Assembly (NCBI GenBank): GCA_900095095.1 | Contig: FMBT01000505.1 | Span: forward strand, 1 to 64,000 | Direction: 5' to 3' | Length of the DNA: 64,000 nt | Source: Fragilariopsis cylindrus CCMP1102 | Lineage: Eukaryota > Bacillariophyta > Bacillariophyceae > Bacillariales > Bacillariaceae | Shown here: one piece after another, positions 1-10,078 of the stretch | Layout of the letters: every line of letters starts with the position of its first letter | Position numbering within the stretch: the first letter of the stretch is position 1 | Position numbers and translations under genes: made by a program | The notes under the pieces: model-generated | The model's input: the letters and a program-made list of their open reading frames with translations, nothing else | What the model was told of the DNA's origin: nothing | Database searches by the model: none

Positions 1-1547
1 CAGAACCTCTCGTCTCTATGAATATTGTACAAAGGCAAAAAGATGTCCATGCCACGAATGACTGTGGCTTCCCTTCCACCACCGGCTGGCAGTTTATCTT
101 CGGTTCGGCATCGTCGAATCAATAGAGGTGGTTCAGGATACATTCGCAAAGTTTCGGCAATAACAAGACGGACCTGTTTCATTTCCTTGATATCATCTAA
201 GTTTGGTGCGCGATCACCCACAACTCTGTCAATCTCCTCAACGACCGTGGCCAGGATTTCGGGATGTTTTGATAATTCAAAAAGTGACCAGGTTAGGACG
301 GCGGCCGTTGTTTCGTGACCAGCGATCAGCATGGTCATTAAATCATCACGTAGCTGCTTATTGTCAATATCTGCCCCTCTCATATCTACTAAAAATCGTA
401 ACATAGAAGGATCTTTTGCTTCGGCATAGTTGCGGCTTTCTAATTGCTCGATGTCGCCTACGGTCCTTGTTCTTTTCGCTTTGTCAATTAGTTCATCGAG
501 TACGTCATTAAGAAGTTTCAGATCTGTATTGAATTTTCTCAAACGCGGTACAAGCTGGTTGGCAAGTGGGATGTCCCAGTATGGAGCAGGTGTCATCGAT
601 CGATGTTCTGCTTCGACTAGAGCAGAATAAACAGCTTTGATTACGGGACTTTCATCGGTTGTAGAACCGAAATCATAATTGAAGATACTTTTTCCGATAA
701 TATCAAGAGCAACTGAACAAAACTTCTCTTCCATTTCTACTTTACCCGTGGTATCAGCAAGTGTGTTTAAAGAATCTATCAAAGGCTTGTTGCAATATCC
801 AAATTGACCTACCATGTATTCTAACCATTTTCTGTGGAAGGCTGGAACGATTTGAGGTCGACGGACACGCCACGTTTCAGGATCGGCTGGAATTAATCCT
901 TTTCCCATGATGGGTTTAAGGATTTCGGCTAGAACTCCCTGTATACCGATAATTAATTAATGAACACATAAAGATGGGAATGAAAGTAGAGATTACAGTG
1001 GTGAGGTATGTGATCACGAAGTCGTTCACATAATATAATCATGCAGTAGTCTTTTTTCCTTGCATTCTTACCTTATCATAATTTTTGTTAGCATCCCTTA
1101 ATAAATGTCTAGCTTGGACAGGATCCGAAACGACTAAGAAAGATTTTGGTCCAAACATAGTTTGTAGGGTGATCCATACTTCTTATAGTAATTTTGTAAG
1201 CCAATAAACATTGTTCCGTCGGCAATATCGCCCAATTCACCTTCCGCCAACGGACAGCCATCTAAACTTGGAAAGCCACCGTATATTTGTTCAATGTTTG
1301 TTCGAAGGACGTTTGCAGTATCACCAAAAGTCATTGCTTTTCCCGGTTCCCCTAACTGCATCATATCAAGCTTCCAGACCATATCCCACCACCATGGCAA
1401 GCCTTCGACATCGTCTCCGTCGACATCAGTTTCAGTCTTTGTTTCGGGGTTCTTTCCAAAGCAGAATAGATAGATGTGGTAGAAGATGATGATGATATTT
1501 GTTGAGTATTGATGAATTCGGACTGATCGTCTTCGCTGGAAACACAA
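1..1547 (-). CDS. Cytochrome P450, CYP97 type (carotenoid hydroxylase), 3'-truncated by the window edge
   Basis: CYP97 P450s hydroxylate carotenoid rings in plastids. Exon 1 lies at about 1072-1547 and exon 2 at 1-938; the intron is 939-1071 (GTAAG..CAG), joining YDK to GVLAEIL. Visible in order: GKGLIPAD followed by W and VRR (a CYP97 hallmark), the I-helix oxygen-binding motif AGHETTA, and the K-helix ExxR in ETLRMYPEPP. The haem-Cys loop lies beyond position 1. Exon 1 needs one extra base in the A run at 1153-1155: without it the frame ends LCLDQNLS-stop, with it LCFGPKSFLVVSD follows, as in the family. The N-terminus is not resolved. An ATG at 1601 opens a short hydrophobic stretch but meets an in-frame TGA at 1566-1568, and 1547 is only a TTG. 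Family assignment is firm; the exact substrate (beta or epsilon ring) is not. Confidence 0.85.
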
Positions 1548-1601
1548 AACCTGACGAGGTTTCCGTCATAGAAGAACAGAAAAAACGCAGAGGGAGTTCA
1601 T

Positions 1602-2549
1602 ACTATCTTCTTTTTGGTTTAGATTACAGGTCTCTGCTTTCTTTACGTTTTCGAAGGATAGGATACAACAACTGGGATAGATGGATGGATGATGTGATGA
1701 TGTGATGTTTTAATCGATGTTTTATCGCGTCGTTATTCGACTGTTGGCATCGAATTTTTTAAAAAATTTTATAGATTTGTTCAACGTCATAGGTCGCGCG
1801 GAAGGCTTCCACGCGTAGTAGCATCCAGATTGTTTTGCTCAAAATTGCTTTGACAGTATATTATGGCAGTAGTATAATATGTATGTTGTGTGAAACTGAA
1901 TTAATTTGTAGTACTTGTACTGTAGCAATGCTGTGTAAGAGCAGAGCACTTCTTTGTAGCTTTAGAACTACATATCAAATTGTTTTCAATTTCCATAAAA
2001 GTAGTACTGCACCACCAATTAGCAGTATGGTAATTTATTAAGAGAGGCCATGTCATGAAAGCATAAATCTGCAGCAGCATTAGAAAAATAGTTTCAAAGA
2101 TCTACCTTCCTCACTGAAATTTATCATACCACATCTGGTAGTAGTATACTACCAGTATAACCTTATTTCTTTGATTATAGATACTTAAGTATCTAAATAT
2201 GTATGCATGTGTAGTAAAACAAATATTGAGTTCATCATTCCATCATTTGAATCAGACCCCGCCCAAAAAATCCAAAAAAATATAATCTAAAATGATTGCA
2301 CAGAGAAAAAATATAAGAAATATATGCATTTCACTATCTAATTTAGTACACCTATACCTAAAAGTAGACACCATAAGTTGATGTTTGGCTACTAGAGGGT
2401 AAGGAATTTTTTTTACAAAGTGGTTTGTGTTATGCTATATGATGTGTAATCAATATTAAAAATTGAAGTCATTATTTTCATATATTCAACATTTACTACA
2501 TCTGTATATTTTGGAATAAGACCTTGTTGTGACTGCATACTGCATTGCT
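1602..2549. other. Intergenic, AT-rich, nothing recognised
   Basis: About 0.9 kb between the P450 and the membrane-protein gene. It holds the P450 promoter side near 1600-1750 and AT-rich sequence with short palindromic bits (for example around 2125-2160). I see no convincing coding frame, RNA gene or repeat. Confidence 0.5.
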
Positions 2550-4076
2550 TTACAACTCATCCGTCATACCACTTTCGTCACTCACAATAGGAGGAGCGTC
2601 GCAAGTATTGTTGAGATGAGTCCATGCCAATCCAAAAAAGACTCCACACAAAACAATATACATGTCAGATTTTAAGTGGACGAATGTATCGTACAAGGTC
2701 ACAACCTTGGGAAATGATGTAACAAAGAAATTCTTTACGAAGTTCTTGCCCATATTCAAGATATCGAGTTTATTTTGACTCTTGCCATCACCGTTATCAT
2801 CTCCTATTACGGGAATAGTTGCACCTAAGATCAACTTTCCAAGAACTTGTCGCAACATAATCGTAGACAGGAACAAAGCCGGTGGTGTTTGCATCAAAGC
2901 CGAGGGAATTGAAACAATGGAGCTGAACATACCTATTGGAGCATAATAAACAAGCCACAAAAGACTACGATGGATGGCAATAGCTCCTTTTGCCAATATG
3001 TTGAGAATTCCCGGTCCAGCCGTCATTTCATCTAAGTCCACACCGAAGAGGGGATCAATATTGGGGATGTATTCTTCATGTATCATTTCTTGGAATTCAT
3101 CATGAACAACTGAGGGCGACTTTCGTCCTTCCTTTGCTTTTTGCTGAAGCTTATCTTCCAAAGCACGTTTAGCATCTTTTTCTGCAGAAACAATTTTTGT
3201 AAGTGGTTGCCATGGATTTCGGTGAACAAATGGGACGCCGTATTCTTGAACTGCCACTTGAGTGGGAACATCAACATCAGAATGAAATTGTTGACTACCG
3301 ACATCGTATCCGGTTACGAATAAAAGGACAATAACGAGAATATGCATGTAGATAGGAATGGTCTGGACGGGTGGAAGTATAACTTTTCCAACAGTAGCGG
3401 CACCCCCAACCACATTTGTCTTCCCACTTGAAGAAGCGGGGGATACCGTTGCAGTCGCATTATCATTAGAGTTTCCTTCTGCGTTTTCTCTTTCCATCTT
3501 TTTCCTAGCGAGCATCTGACGACGCATTCTAGCGACACCAAGATATTTCTTCTTCTTTCCGGTACCATCATCCGAAGTTTCAGGGCCTTCTTCCGATTTT
3601 TCAACCGGCTCATCAACTGGGATTACTATTGCCTCGTCATCGGATTCTTCTTTCTTGGGTGCATCCGTCGTGGTGGTGTTCTCTGTAGCACTTACCGTTG
3701 GTTCTGGTATCTTTGAATCGGGTTGTTCGGTACTAGGACTGTCTACTGCTGCTGCTGCTTCGTTTGTTGTCGTCGTCGTCGTCGTTTCCTCCGTTGTGGT
3801 GGAAGCATCCGGTTTCTTTTTGCCGTACCGTCGTTGTCTCGCGGCCCGAATTCGTGCAGCGCTAGAAACACTCTTCTTTTGATCTGCATCGCCATTGTCA
3901 ACTTGCTCCCCATTAACGTAATTCATACGTTGGTTTGCCTTTTCTAAAATACGTTTCTTTCGTGCTTCAGCCTTTTCCCGGGTGGCTTCCATAGCAGCGG
4001 TTTCCGCGCCATCGACATCATCATCGTCATCATCGTCAACAGTTTCAACAAAGGTGAAAGGATCGTCGTCCGCCAT
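2550..4076 (-). CDS. Candidate GET2/CAML-like ER membrane receptor subunit for tail-anchored proteins
   Basis: 508 aa, single exon, ATG at 4076. The start is acidic (MADDDPFTF then poly-Asp). Near residue 38 there is a basic helix, ARKKRILEKANQRM followed by NYVNG, of the type used by Get2/CAML proteins to dock the Get3 ATPase. A long Ser/Thr/Glu-rich linker follows, including a second basic segment (VARMRRQMLARKK). Three hydrophobic segments lie in the C-terminal half: about residues 242-262 (IPIYMHILVIVLLF), 360-385 (SLLWLVYYAPIGMF) and 470-488 (MYIVLCGVFFGLAW). An N-terminal basic motif plus three C-terminal membrane spans is the Get2/CAML architecture. Sequence conservation outside the basic helix is weak, so the function is an inference; it could be another diatom membrane protein. 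Confidence 0.5.
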   Translation of the reverse strand: MADDDPFTFVETVDDDDDDDVDGAETAAMEATREKAEARKKRILEKANQRMNYVNGEQVDNGDADQKKSVSSAARIRAARQRRYGKKKPDASTTTEETTTTTTTNEAAAAVDSPSTEQPDSKIPEPTVSATENTTTTDAPKKEESDDEAIVIPVDEPVEKSEEGPETSDDGTGKKKKYLGVARMRRQMLARKKMERENAEGNSNDNATATVSPASSSGKTNVVGGAATVGKVILPPVQTIPIYMHILVIVLLFVTGYDVGSQQFHSDVDVPTQVAVQEYGVPFVHRNPWQPLTKIVSAEKDAKRALEDKLQQKAKEGRKSPSVVHDEFQEMIHEEYIPNIDPLFGVDLDEMTAGPGILNILAKGAIAIHRSLLWLVYYAPIGMFSSIVSIPSALMQTPPALFLSTIMLRQVLGKLILGATIPVIGDDNGDGKSQNKLDILNMGKNFVKNFFVTSFPKVVTLYDTFVHLKSDMYIVLCGVFFGLAWTHLNNTCDAPPIVSDESGMTDEL

Positions 4077-4564
4077 GTTTCCTACTCTCGCTTTTTTATT
4101 TCTTCTGAATAATAATCCTAAATCCTTCTTAGCTTTTTATGTTTGTGCTCTCTATCTCCTGTCTGTCATTTTGAATTTTCATGTTTTGATTCAGAAATCG
4201 AGGAAAGCACGCTCGAATCATCGTATTATTCGTGTGGTAACCGAATGCTACCGGTAACGTTACAGGATTCTACAGTACTAGTACCACCACGCCACTAGGA
4301 CCTACATACAACGTGTACGAGTCTAGCTCTCCAAAATGCCACGAAATAGTCTTCATTACACGTGTAAGCAAATGTTAACGAAGGGAAGGTACGATTATAC
4401 AATATTATTATACCTATGTGAATAGTATCATACGGTATGATTATACCTCGGGTATAGTATCATATGGTATGATCATATGTTACAATTTTAAGTGTGAATG
4501 GTCATAAGTATTTTTGTGTTCTTTGGGAAAGCAAAATGATCTGATTGGTTAAATTAACTGCTTT

Positions 4565-4626
4565 GTGGTTCGCCGAGAACACTGTTTCCGTCAGTGTTGA
4601 CGGAAACAGTATTCTTCGCGAACCAC
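4565..4626. repeat. Strong 62-bp hairpin (29-nt arms, 4-nt loop)
   Basis: The arm GTGGTTCGCCGAGAACACTG plus TTTCCGTCA is followed by the loop GTGT and a reverse-complementary arm ending CGCGAACCAC. By eye 26 of 29 positions pair exactly, and some of the three mismatches could be G-U wobbles in RNA. It is much more GC-rich than its surroundings. It may be a foldback or MITE remnant, or an RNA stem-loop. Confidence 0.75.
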
Positions 4627-4654
4627 TATTTTAGCACGGCAATCCGCTAACAAC

Positions 4655-4680
4655 TTAGATTGGAAAAATTTCCCATCTAA
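4655..4680. repeat. 26-bp near-perfect palindrome
   Basis: TTAGATTGGAAAAATTTCCC followed by ATCTAA is close to its own reverse complement. It lies 28 bp downstream of the 62-bp hairpin and 33 bp upstream of the direct duplication. Confidence 0.6.
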
Positions 4681-4713
4681 CTATCACTGCAAAATAACAG
4701 TAAAAAATACAAC

Positions 4714-5066
4714 AATCTTGTTTTGGATGGCATTTCATCAATTTTCAATCTTAGAAGACAATAGAAATATGTACATGCATGTGCATTCAATAGAAAAAGG
4801 TTTTATGTCACTCGCGTCGTCGTCGAAGGGAGGGAAGGGGGCGTCGTCGCGCGAACCAATACCATCCTCCTGATGGTAACATAATTTATTTAAATTCAAC
4901 CAAAATCTTGTATTGGTTGGTATTCCATCAATTTTCAATCTTAGAAGACAATAGAAATATGTACATGCATGTGAATTCATTAAAGAAAGGTCTGATGTCA
5001 CTCGCATCGTCGACGAAGGGAGATAAGGGGGCGTCGTCGCGCGAACCAATACCATCATGCTGATGA
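4714..5066. repeat. Direct duplication: two ~163-bp copies, period 190 bp
   Basis: Copies at about 4714-4876 and 4904-5066. Both contain CAATTTTCAATCTTAGAAGA, ATATGTACATGCATGTG and GGGGGCGTCGTCGCGCGAAC in the same order, with scattered substitutions (for example GTCGTCGTCG versus ATCGTCGACG). The copies have diverged a little, so the duplication is recent but not brand new. It lies upstream of the transposase-like gene pair. Confidence 0.85.
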
Positions 5067-5489
5067 TGATAATAATGATAAAAGTTATACAATACATACC
5101 GCTCATACAAGTAATAATTAGAAAAGGGGAATGATGTATTCAATATGATGTATTTGATATGATATACTCGATACGGTGTATGCAATAGATATGTTTGATA
5201 CTAAATTTGATTGGTTATTTGAAACTATATCTTGGTATGATATGATATATTCTTTACGACATACGATAAGATTTATGATATATGATATATATGGCTATCA
5301 ATGGCAACAAATTAGCTTCTAATATTGAATTAAAAAGAAGAAAATAATCAATATATAGTTCATTTAAAGTAAATAGTATAGTGTCAATTTAGAAATATAG
5401 TAAATAGTAACAAGCAATCAATCCATCTTGCAGTATTGTAATAAGCGACAGGCATGTCGATTTAGACAAATAGTTGATAGAGAAGCTAA

Positions 5490-6416
5490 TTATTCCTTCT
5501 TGCATTTTTTAGTTGCAGAATAGTCAATCTGTTTTGCGCTTGGGTTCATTCGAGGTTCTTGCAACCATGAATCTTTATCTTTGTTTACTGGTGGTGGTGA
5601 ACGGACTGGTTGTGGTGATCGTAATCTAAATTTTGGTGATATACCAGTAGGATCTTTCCGGATGATTAACTTGGTTGCAGACTCTGGTGGATCTAGTGCA
5701 GATTGGAACAATGGTGTTGCTGTTGTTTCATTTGAAAATAGGCCCTCAATAGGAAGAGAAAAAGTGACAGAACTGATCGGAATGGGACTACAATTAATTG
5801 GTGTTGCGATGATTGTTTGACCCATCAACGATTTAGGTGTAGATACATTGTTATCAAAGACTTCTGCGTCAACGGCGACAGCAACAGCTTCAGTGGCATC
5901 CACAATGATGCCTTTGTCAGCAGCAACATCAGCGATGGTACCATTACCCATTTCAATGATATTGCTACCAGTCTCAACAACAATTTCATTTTCATTGTCA
6001 TCGATAGCAATGACATGAAATTCCATCCTTACATCATCACGATTTCCACCAGGTTCCCGCATGTAGATGATAGTACCAACGTCAATCACAAATTCCTTAT
6101 TGAGTGCTAGTTTATCTTGTGACATGCCACCATTAATATAGATTGATGGATGTTCATCATCGTTGCATGTGAACATTCCTTTGTTCCCATTGATGTGTAA
6201 CTTAAAGGATCGTTTCATCTTGAATCTTCCATAAGCAAGGCAATGATTACATACCTTTCGAATGCGAGGGCAGCAGCAATCTCTCACAAAAGATCTCAGT
6301 TCTTTCACAACAATTTCAACGCCATTAACAATAGGGTAGATCTCGTCACCAAGTTGATATGTTTCCTTCTTGTCTAACACTTCTGTGGTACGGTGGCAAG
6401 TAAATGCAACCTTCAT
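5490..6416 (-). CDS. Hypothetical Cys-rich protein, divergent partner of the transposase-like gene
   Basis: 308 aa, ATG at 6416, single exon. I do not recognise it. The N-terminal ~140 residues look folded: a Cys cluster RDCCCPRIRKVCNHC (C47-C49, CxxC at 56-59), then beta-rich sequence with SIYINGG and DVGTIIYMREPGG, loosely reminiscent of an FHA-like sandwich. Residues ~150-308 are low-complexity and basic/Pro-rich (for example RSPQPVRSPPP) and look disordered. It is transcribed away from the transposase-like gene, with 428 bp between the starts. It may be an accessory DNA- or protein-binding product of the same element; that is inference from position only. Confidence 0.5.
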   Translation of the reverse strand: MKVAFTCHRTTEVLDKKETYQLGDEIYPIVNGVEIVVKELRSFVRDCCCPRIRKVCNHCLAYGRFKMKRSFKLHINGNKGMFTCNDDEHPSIYINGGMSQDKLALNKEFVIDVGTIIYMREPGGNRDDVRMEFHVIAIDDNENEIVVETGSNIIEMGNGTIADVAADKGIIVDATEAVAVAVDAEVFDNNVSTPKSLMGQTIIATPINCSPIPISSVTFSLPIEGLFSNETTATPLFQSALDPPESATKLIIRKDPTGISPKFRLRSPQPVRSPPPVNKDKDSWLQEPRMNPSAKQIDYSATKKCKKE

Positions 6417-6844
6417 TGTTGTTGTTATAGTATGTTAGTGCTTGTTGAGTGTATTATTGTGTTATGTTGTTATGTTATGTTGTGCTATGTTGTGTTGTGT
6501 TGTGTTGTGTTGTGTTGTGTTTGAATTGCATGAATTGCATGCCAGTTGTCGTTAGAGGCAGTCCTATTTGCGAGATTTGAATTTGTGTGATGAGAATGGC
6601 AAGAAACTTAGTGTCAATCGTGTATCAAAACATATATGCCCAATATTCGTGTCATGTTCTTCTACCGTTGTTTCTCTTTAGTATTCTCCATCCATGACTG
6701 CAAATTTAACTTACATACCTTTCTCTTCAAGAAATTGCAAATCTCAACCAAGATATATTGTATCGATACTAAGAAAAGAGAAAAGGAAATCCCGATCACA
6801 ACAAAGCATTTATATATATATATATATATACATACATCATCACA
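6417..6844. promoter_or_regulatory. Shared upstream region of the divergent transposase-like pair
   Basis: 428 bp between the two start codons. It holds a TGTTG/TGTTA short tandem repeat at about 6455-6522 and a (TA)n run at about 6810-6830 some 15 bp before the transposase ATG. No coding frame is credible. Confidence 0.5.
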
Positions 6845-9800
6845 ATGTTACGAATTCGTCAAAGTCATCAAAATAATATAGGCACAACTTCTAGTAGTAG
6901 CCTGAATGCTTCTTCCGATACTGATCAATTGAGTATTGGCAGTATACATATCGGCACTGCTTCCAGTAGAGATCAAGACAGTATTGCAACAACGACTACA
7001 ACAACAACACAAGCAGGAACAGTAAATGATAGTAATGATAATCAAGACAGTATCAATGACACTTCTCCATCTGATGGTAATTGTAATTGTAATCGTAATT
7101 GTGATAGTATTAGTAGTATTACAACAGCAACAACAACCAATCGTAATGATGATCATCGAGGCAGTATTGCTAGTATAACAACAACCCGAAGTAGACGCAG
7201 CATTGACACTATTGAAACACAAGAATCTTCAGCTAGTAACGTTGATGAAAAGCTAAATGTATTCATTGATTTTTTCAGATCCATTGTAGCTGCTATTGTG
7301 AATGATAACAAGTATTATACATACCAAATTCTTCAGCAATCTAAACTTCTCCATAAAAATATTGGAACACTGGGCCAACTTTTAGGATTTGGTACTGAAG
7401 AAAAAACAACTGCAGTTCTTTTGAAAGCTGGACTACTGAGGAGAACTCGATATGGTGTTGGTATTGATGCCACAAGATGGAAAATGATAGAAGCAAATAC
7501 TGATGATTTTGAACTTAAATGCCGTTTTGGAAACAAAAAACAAAATCTATTTACAATTGGACGTAGACTACAACCAAAGGGCTATGACATCACAACACAA
7601 ATCAAGGCAAGAACAAAACCACCAATTCTTTCCGAGAGTACACTGCATGATGCACGGGATACGTTTTCCTCTTTGATTGGTGCTGCTATTCTTGCTACTG
7701 CTGCTATTCCTGATACGGTAACAACTTTTATCACCGCTTCTATGCCTACTAGCGATGCTATTATTGATGCAATTAATGATGCTTCTTCTTTTGCTACTAC
7801 CATTGATGCTAATGAGAAGCAGCGAACACTCAAACTTAACCATGGAAATGATTGGATTACAACAATTACAACTGCAAAAAAATCATCAATCGAATTTGCA
7901 CATGGAGATGAATTTGATCCCATCAAGAAACGGAATAAAACAAGAACTACTGATGTCAATGGACGTCCTGTAAGTGGTATTGAAAATGGATATAAAGTGG
8001 TACATAAGGTCAAACTAAAGACAGGCGAGAAATCCCATGAAACAATCAAGAGAATTCGGGAGGTAACAAAGAAAGGAAAGATCACACTTGCCATTGAGAA
8101 TGTACTGATTGCTGGAACATGGGCGGCAAGATTTCCGCAAGTTCCGGATGTTAGTATGGAACAAGCACTAGCAATGGGTGGTTCAATACTTGCATCTGAA
8201 CTTGGTATTGGTAATACTTCTAACCAAGATTTTGAATTGAATTTTGATAATATTTCAACAATTTTACCATCACGAACCACTATTGGTAATCATGTAAAAA
8301 CTGTTGCTGCTCACAAAATTATCCTCAATGGGGCTAGAATGCTAAAAGCAAAAGCTAACTATCTCTCAACAGACCATGGCGGTGGTGTTCTTTGCAAGCT
8401 TGGTTATTTTTGGTGTGCGTTAGAAGAAAAAGTTATCAAGATCAGTCTCGATTTTGATAAAGCAGGTCATGATGCAAAAGGAGGAGGTGAAGCAATCAAA
8501 CATTCAATGAAGAAATATGTATTTGATGATGACCAAGTTATCAAGTTCAAAGGTGGATCTTCTGATTCTGGTGGTGGATTTACAAACCAGGCAATGATGA
8601 ATAGTTTAGTTGCAGAAGGTTTAGCCGATCCTATGGAATATATTTTTGTTGCTTGTACGGAGCATAATGACCAGACTGCACTACGTAATGGTGTTAATAA
8701 TTGTTATGGGGCAGGAGGACTAGATTCTCGTAATGTTTGTCAGCTCATTCATTCATTCTCTGATATTCAGCAATCATTTGATGGTGGTACAGAGGAATTA
8801 CTGCCTTTGATGAAAAGTGAATGGCAATACGTACGAGGAAGTTGTCCTCCTCCTGAATTTCTAAAGATGATGCAAGAACCTATTCTAACTAGATGGAAAA
8901 CTGTTGGAGAAGCATGCCAGTATGTATGCAAATATCTTGATGTTCTCATGTCATTCTGTCGATCACTACTCAAGAGTGGAACTGCAAAAGCACATTCCGC
9001 AACCGGAAAAACTGCTTCAAACTTTTTGTCATTAGCCAATGAGAAAGAGATTGAGACTGATCTTGCATTCTTGTCTGACTTTGATAAGGAATTCTTTGTC
9101 AATCACATGGAATTTAATAGGGCAACAGCCAAACATATTGGATCGTCCGGTTTCATACCTCATCATCATCTTGTCCGATATTATATCAAAGTTTCTGAGC
9201 TTGAAGATCTGAAGTTAGAACTTGAAATGGGATCAATTGATAGTGGCAGCTCTTCAGTTGGTCCTAAACTGAAGAACTTTTGGTTGAAGTTGACAGAACA
9301 CAAACAACAACAGTCGCTGGAAAAAGCAATATCATTCATCGATGAATTTGTCAAGTCGATTCACAAGCACAACAAGCAATTTATTTCCCCTTCTTTGCTA
9401 TTTCTTGCATGTTTTGGAGAGCATACAACGTCGACATTGGTTGCAAAACTTTTTGAAGGATCCCATCTTCAATCTCTTCCTACGGGGGATTATCAATCCT
9501 CTTTTCATAACAAGACCATCAACCTGCCAAAGTTCTACCACTTTATAATAGATCATTGTGAAGACAATATCAATGAAGCCAAAACAACTGACTATGAGCG
9601 AATGAAAGAAGCTATCAGAATAATCTCTGAGGGCAATGATATTTGGGATGGGGATGGATCAATGGAACCGCACCGGACTCAGTATCTTGAATATTATGCT
9701 GCACTTCCATCAACATCTGTTTATGTTGAACTTGCTGTCAAGAAAGCAAAGCAGTGTCAGAAGACCGGCAAAGGCGAAAGAAATGTTACGGCATACGGCA

Positions 9801-10060
9801 TTGCAGGCGATGATATCAATGAGATGTGTATTCTTCAAACTGTACCAACCGTATATATTGAGAGGATGAAGAAGAGGAGGAGAAAAAATCAAGGAAAGGC
9901 CCTGTTGGAAGGTAGAGATGCTCGCAGCAAGAAGGAATATGAGGAAGATCTATCCCGAGGCCCGTCTCTTACTCGTAACATCCTTAATCATGCTTACAAG
10001 TTGCTTTCTGATATAAATAAAATGAAAGAAGAGATTGGAGATGAAGAATATACCAGATGA
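6845..10060 (+). CDS. RNase H-like (DDE-type) transposase-like protein
   Basis: 1071 aa, ATG at 6845. Residues 1-135 are low-complexity Ser/Thr/Asn/Asp, and folded sequence begins near IDFFRSIVAAIV. Residues ~500-640 look like an RNase H core: STDHGGG (D510), LDFDKAGHD (D536), SSDSGGG (D574), then CTEHNDQ (C604, H607) followed by an Asn-Gly-rich helix and LIHSFSDIQQS. The order TDxG, LDxD, DSGGG, CxxH matches an uncharacterised transposase-like family that I recall from marine invertebrates and protists, distantly hAT-like. No zinc finger is evident at the N-terminus. The frame stays open past the TGA at 10058-10060 into a further 130 codons (next entry). It is intact enough to be active or domesticated. 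The catalytic third acidic residue is not assigned. Confidence 0.6.
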   Translation: MLRIRQSHQNNIGTTSSSSLNASSDTDQLSIGSIHIGTASSRDQDSIATTTTTTTQAGTVNDSNDNQDSINDTSPSDGNCNCNRNCDSISSITTATTTNRNDDHRGSIASITTTRSRRSIDTIETQESSASNVDEKLNVFIDFFRSIVAAIVNDNKYYTYQILQQSKLLHKNIGTLGQLLGFGTEEKTTAVLLKAGLLRRTRYGVGIDATRWKMIEANTDDFELKCRFGNKKQNLFTIGRRLQPKGYDITTQIKARTKPPILSESTLHDARDTFSSLIGAAILATAAIPDTVTTFITASMPTSDAIIDAINDASSFATTIDANEKQRTLKLNHGNDWITTITTAKKSSIEFAHGDEFDPIKKRNKTRTTDVNGRPVSGIENGYKVVHKVKLKTGEKSHETIKRIREVTKKGKITLAIENVLIAGTWAARFPQVPDVSMEQALAMGGSILASELGIGNTSNQDFELNFDNISTILPSRTTIGNHVKTVAAHKIILNGARMLKAKANYLSTDHGGGVLCKLGYFWCALEEKVIKISLDFDKAGHDAKGGGEAIKHSMKKYVFDDDQVIKFKGGSSDSGGGFTNQAMMNSLVAEGLADPMEYIFVACTEHNDQTALRNGVNNCYGAGGLDSRNVCQLIHSFSDIQQSFDGGTEELLPLMKSEWQYVRGSCPPPEFLKMMQEPILTRWKTVGEACQYVCKYLDVLMSFCRSLLKSGTAKAHSATGKTASNFLSLANEKEIETDLAFLSDFDKEFFVNHMEFNRATAKHIGSSGFIPHHHLVRYYIKVSELEDLKLELEMGSIDSGSSSVGPKLKNFWLKLTEHKQQQSLEKAISFIDEFVKSIHKHNKQFISPSLLFLACFGEHTTSTLVAKLFEGSHLQSLPTGDYQSSFHNKTINLPKFYHFIIDHCEDNINEAKTTDYERMKEAIRIISEGNDIWDGDGSMEPHRTQYLEYYAALPSTSVYVELAVKKAKQCQKTGKGERNVTAYGIAGDDINEMCILQTVPTVYIERMKKRRRKNQGKALLEGRDARSKKEYEEDLSRGPSLTRNILNHAYKLLSDINKMKEEIGDEEYTR

Positions 10061-10078
10061 TTTAAGAAAACTGAAACA

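Larger units (their letters stand above)
4077..5489. other. Intergenic region with hairpin, palindromes and a direct duplication
   Basis: 1.4 kb without a convincing gene. It contains tandem ATCATAnGGTATGAT-type palindromes (about 4428-4480), the 62-bp hairpin at 4565-4626, a 26-bp near-palindrome at 4655-4680, the direct duplication listed separately, and GATATGATAT-rich sequence at 5140-5300. Two short minus-strand open frames in the duplication share the same C-terminal residues only because the DNA is duplicated, so I do not call them genes. Confidence 0.6.

Noticed and set aside
4738-5185. Two short minus-strand frames with the same C-terminus
   Set aside because: The similarity comes from the DNA duplication; no conservation or start context supports coding.
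7582-8280. Long antisense open frame (232 codons) over the transposase-like gene
   Set aside because: It is a codon-bias shadow of the sense frame, with no domain and no independent start context.
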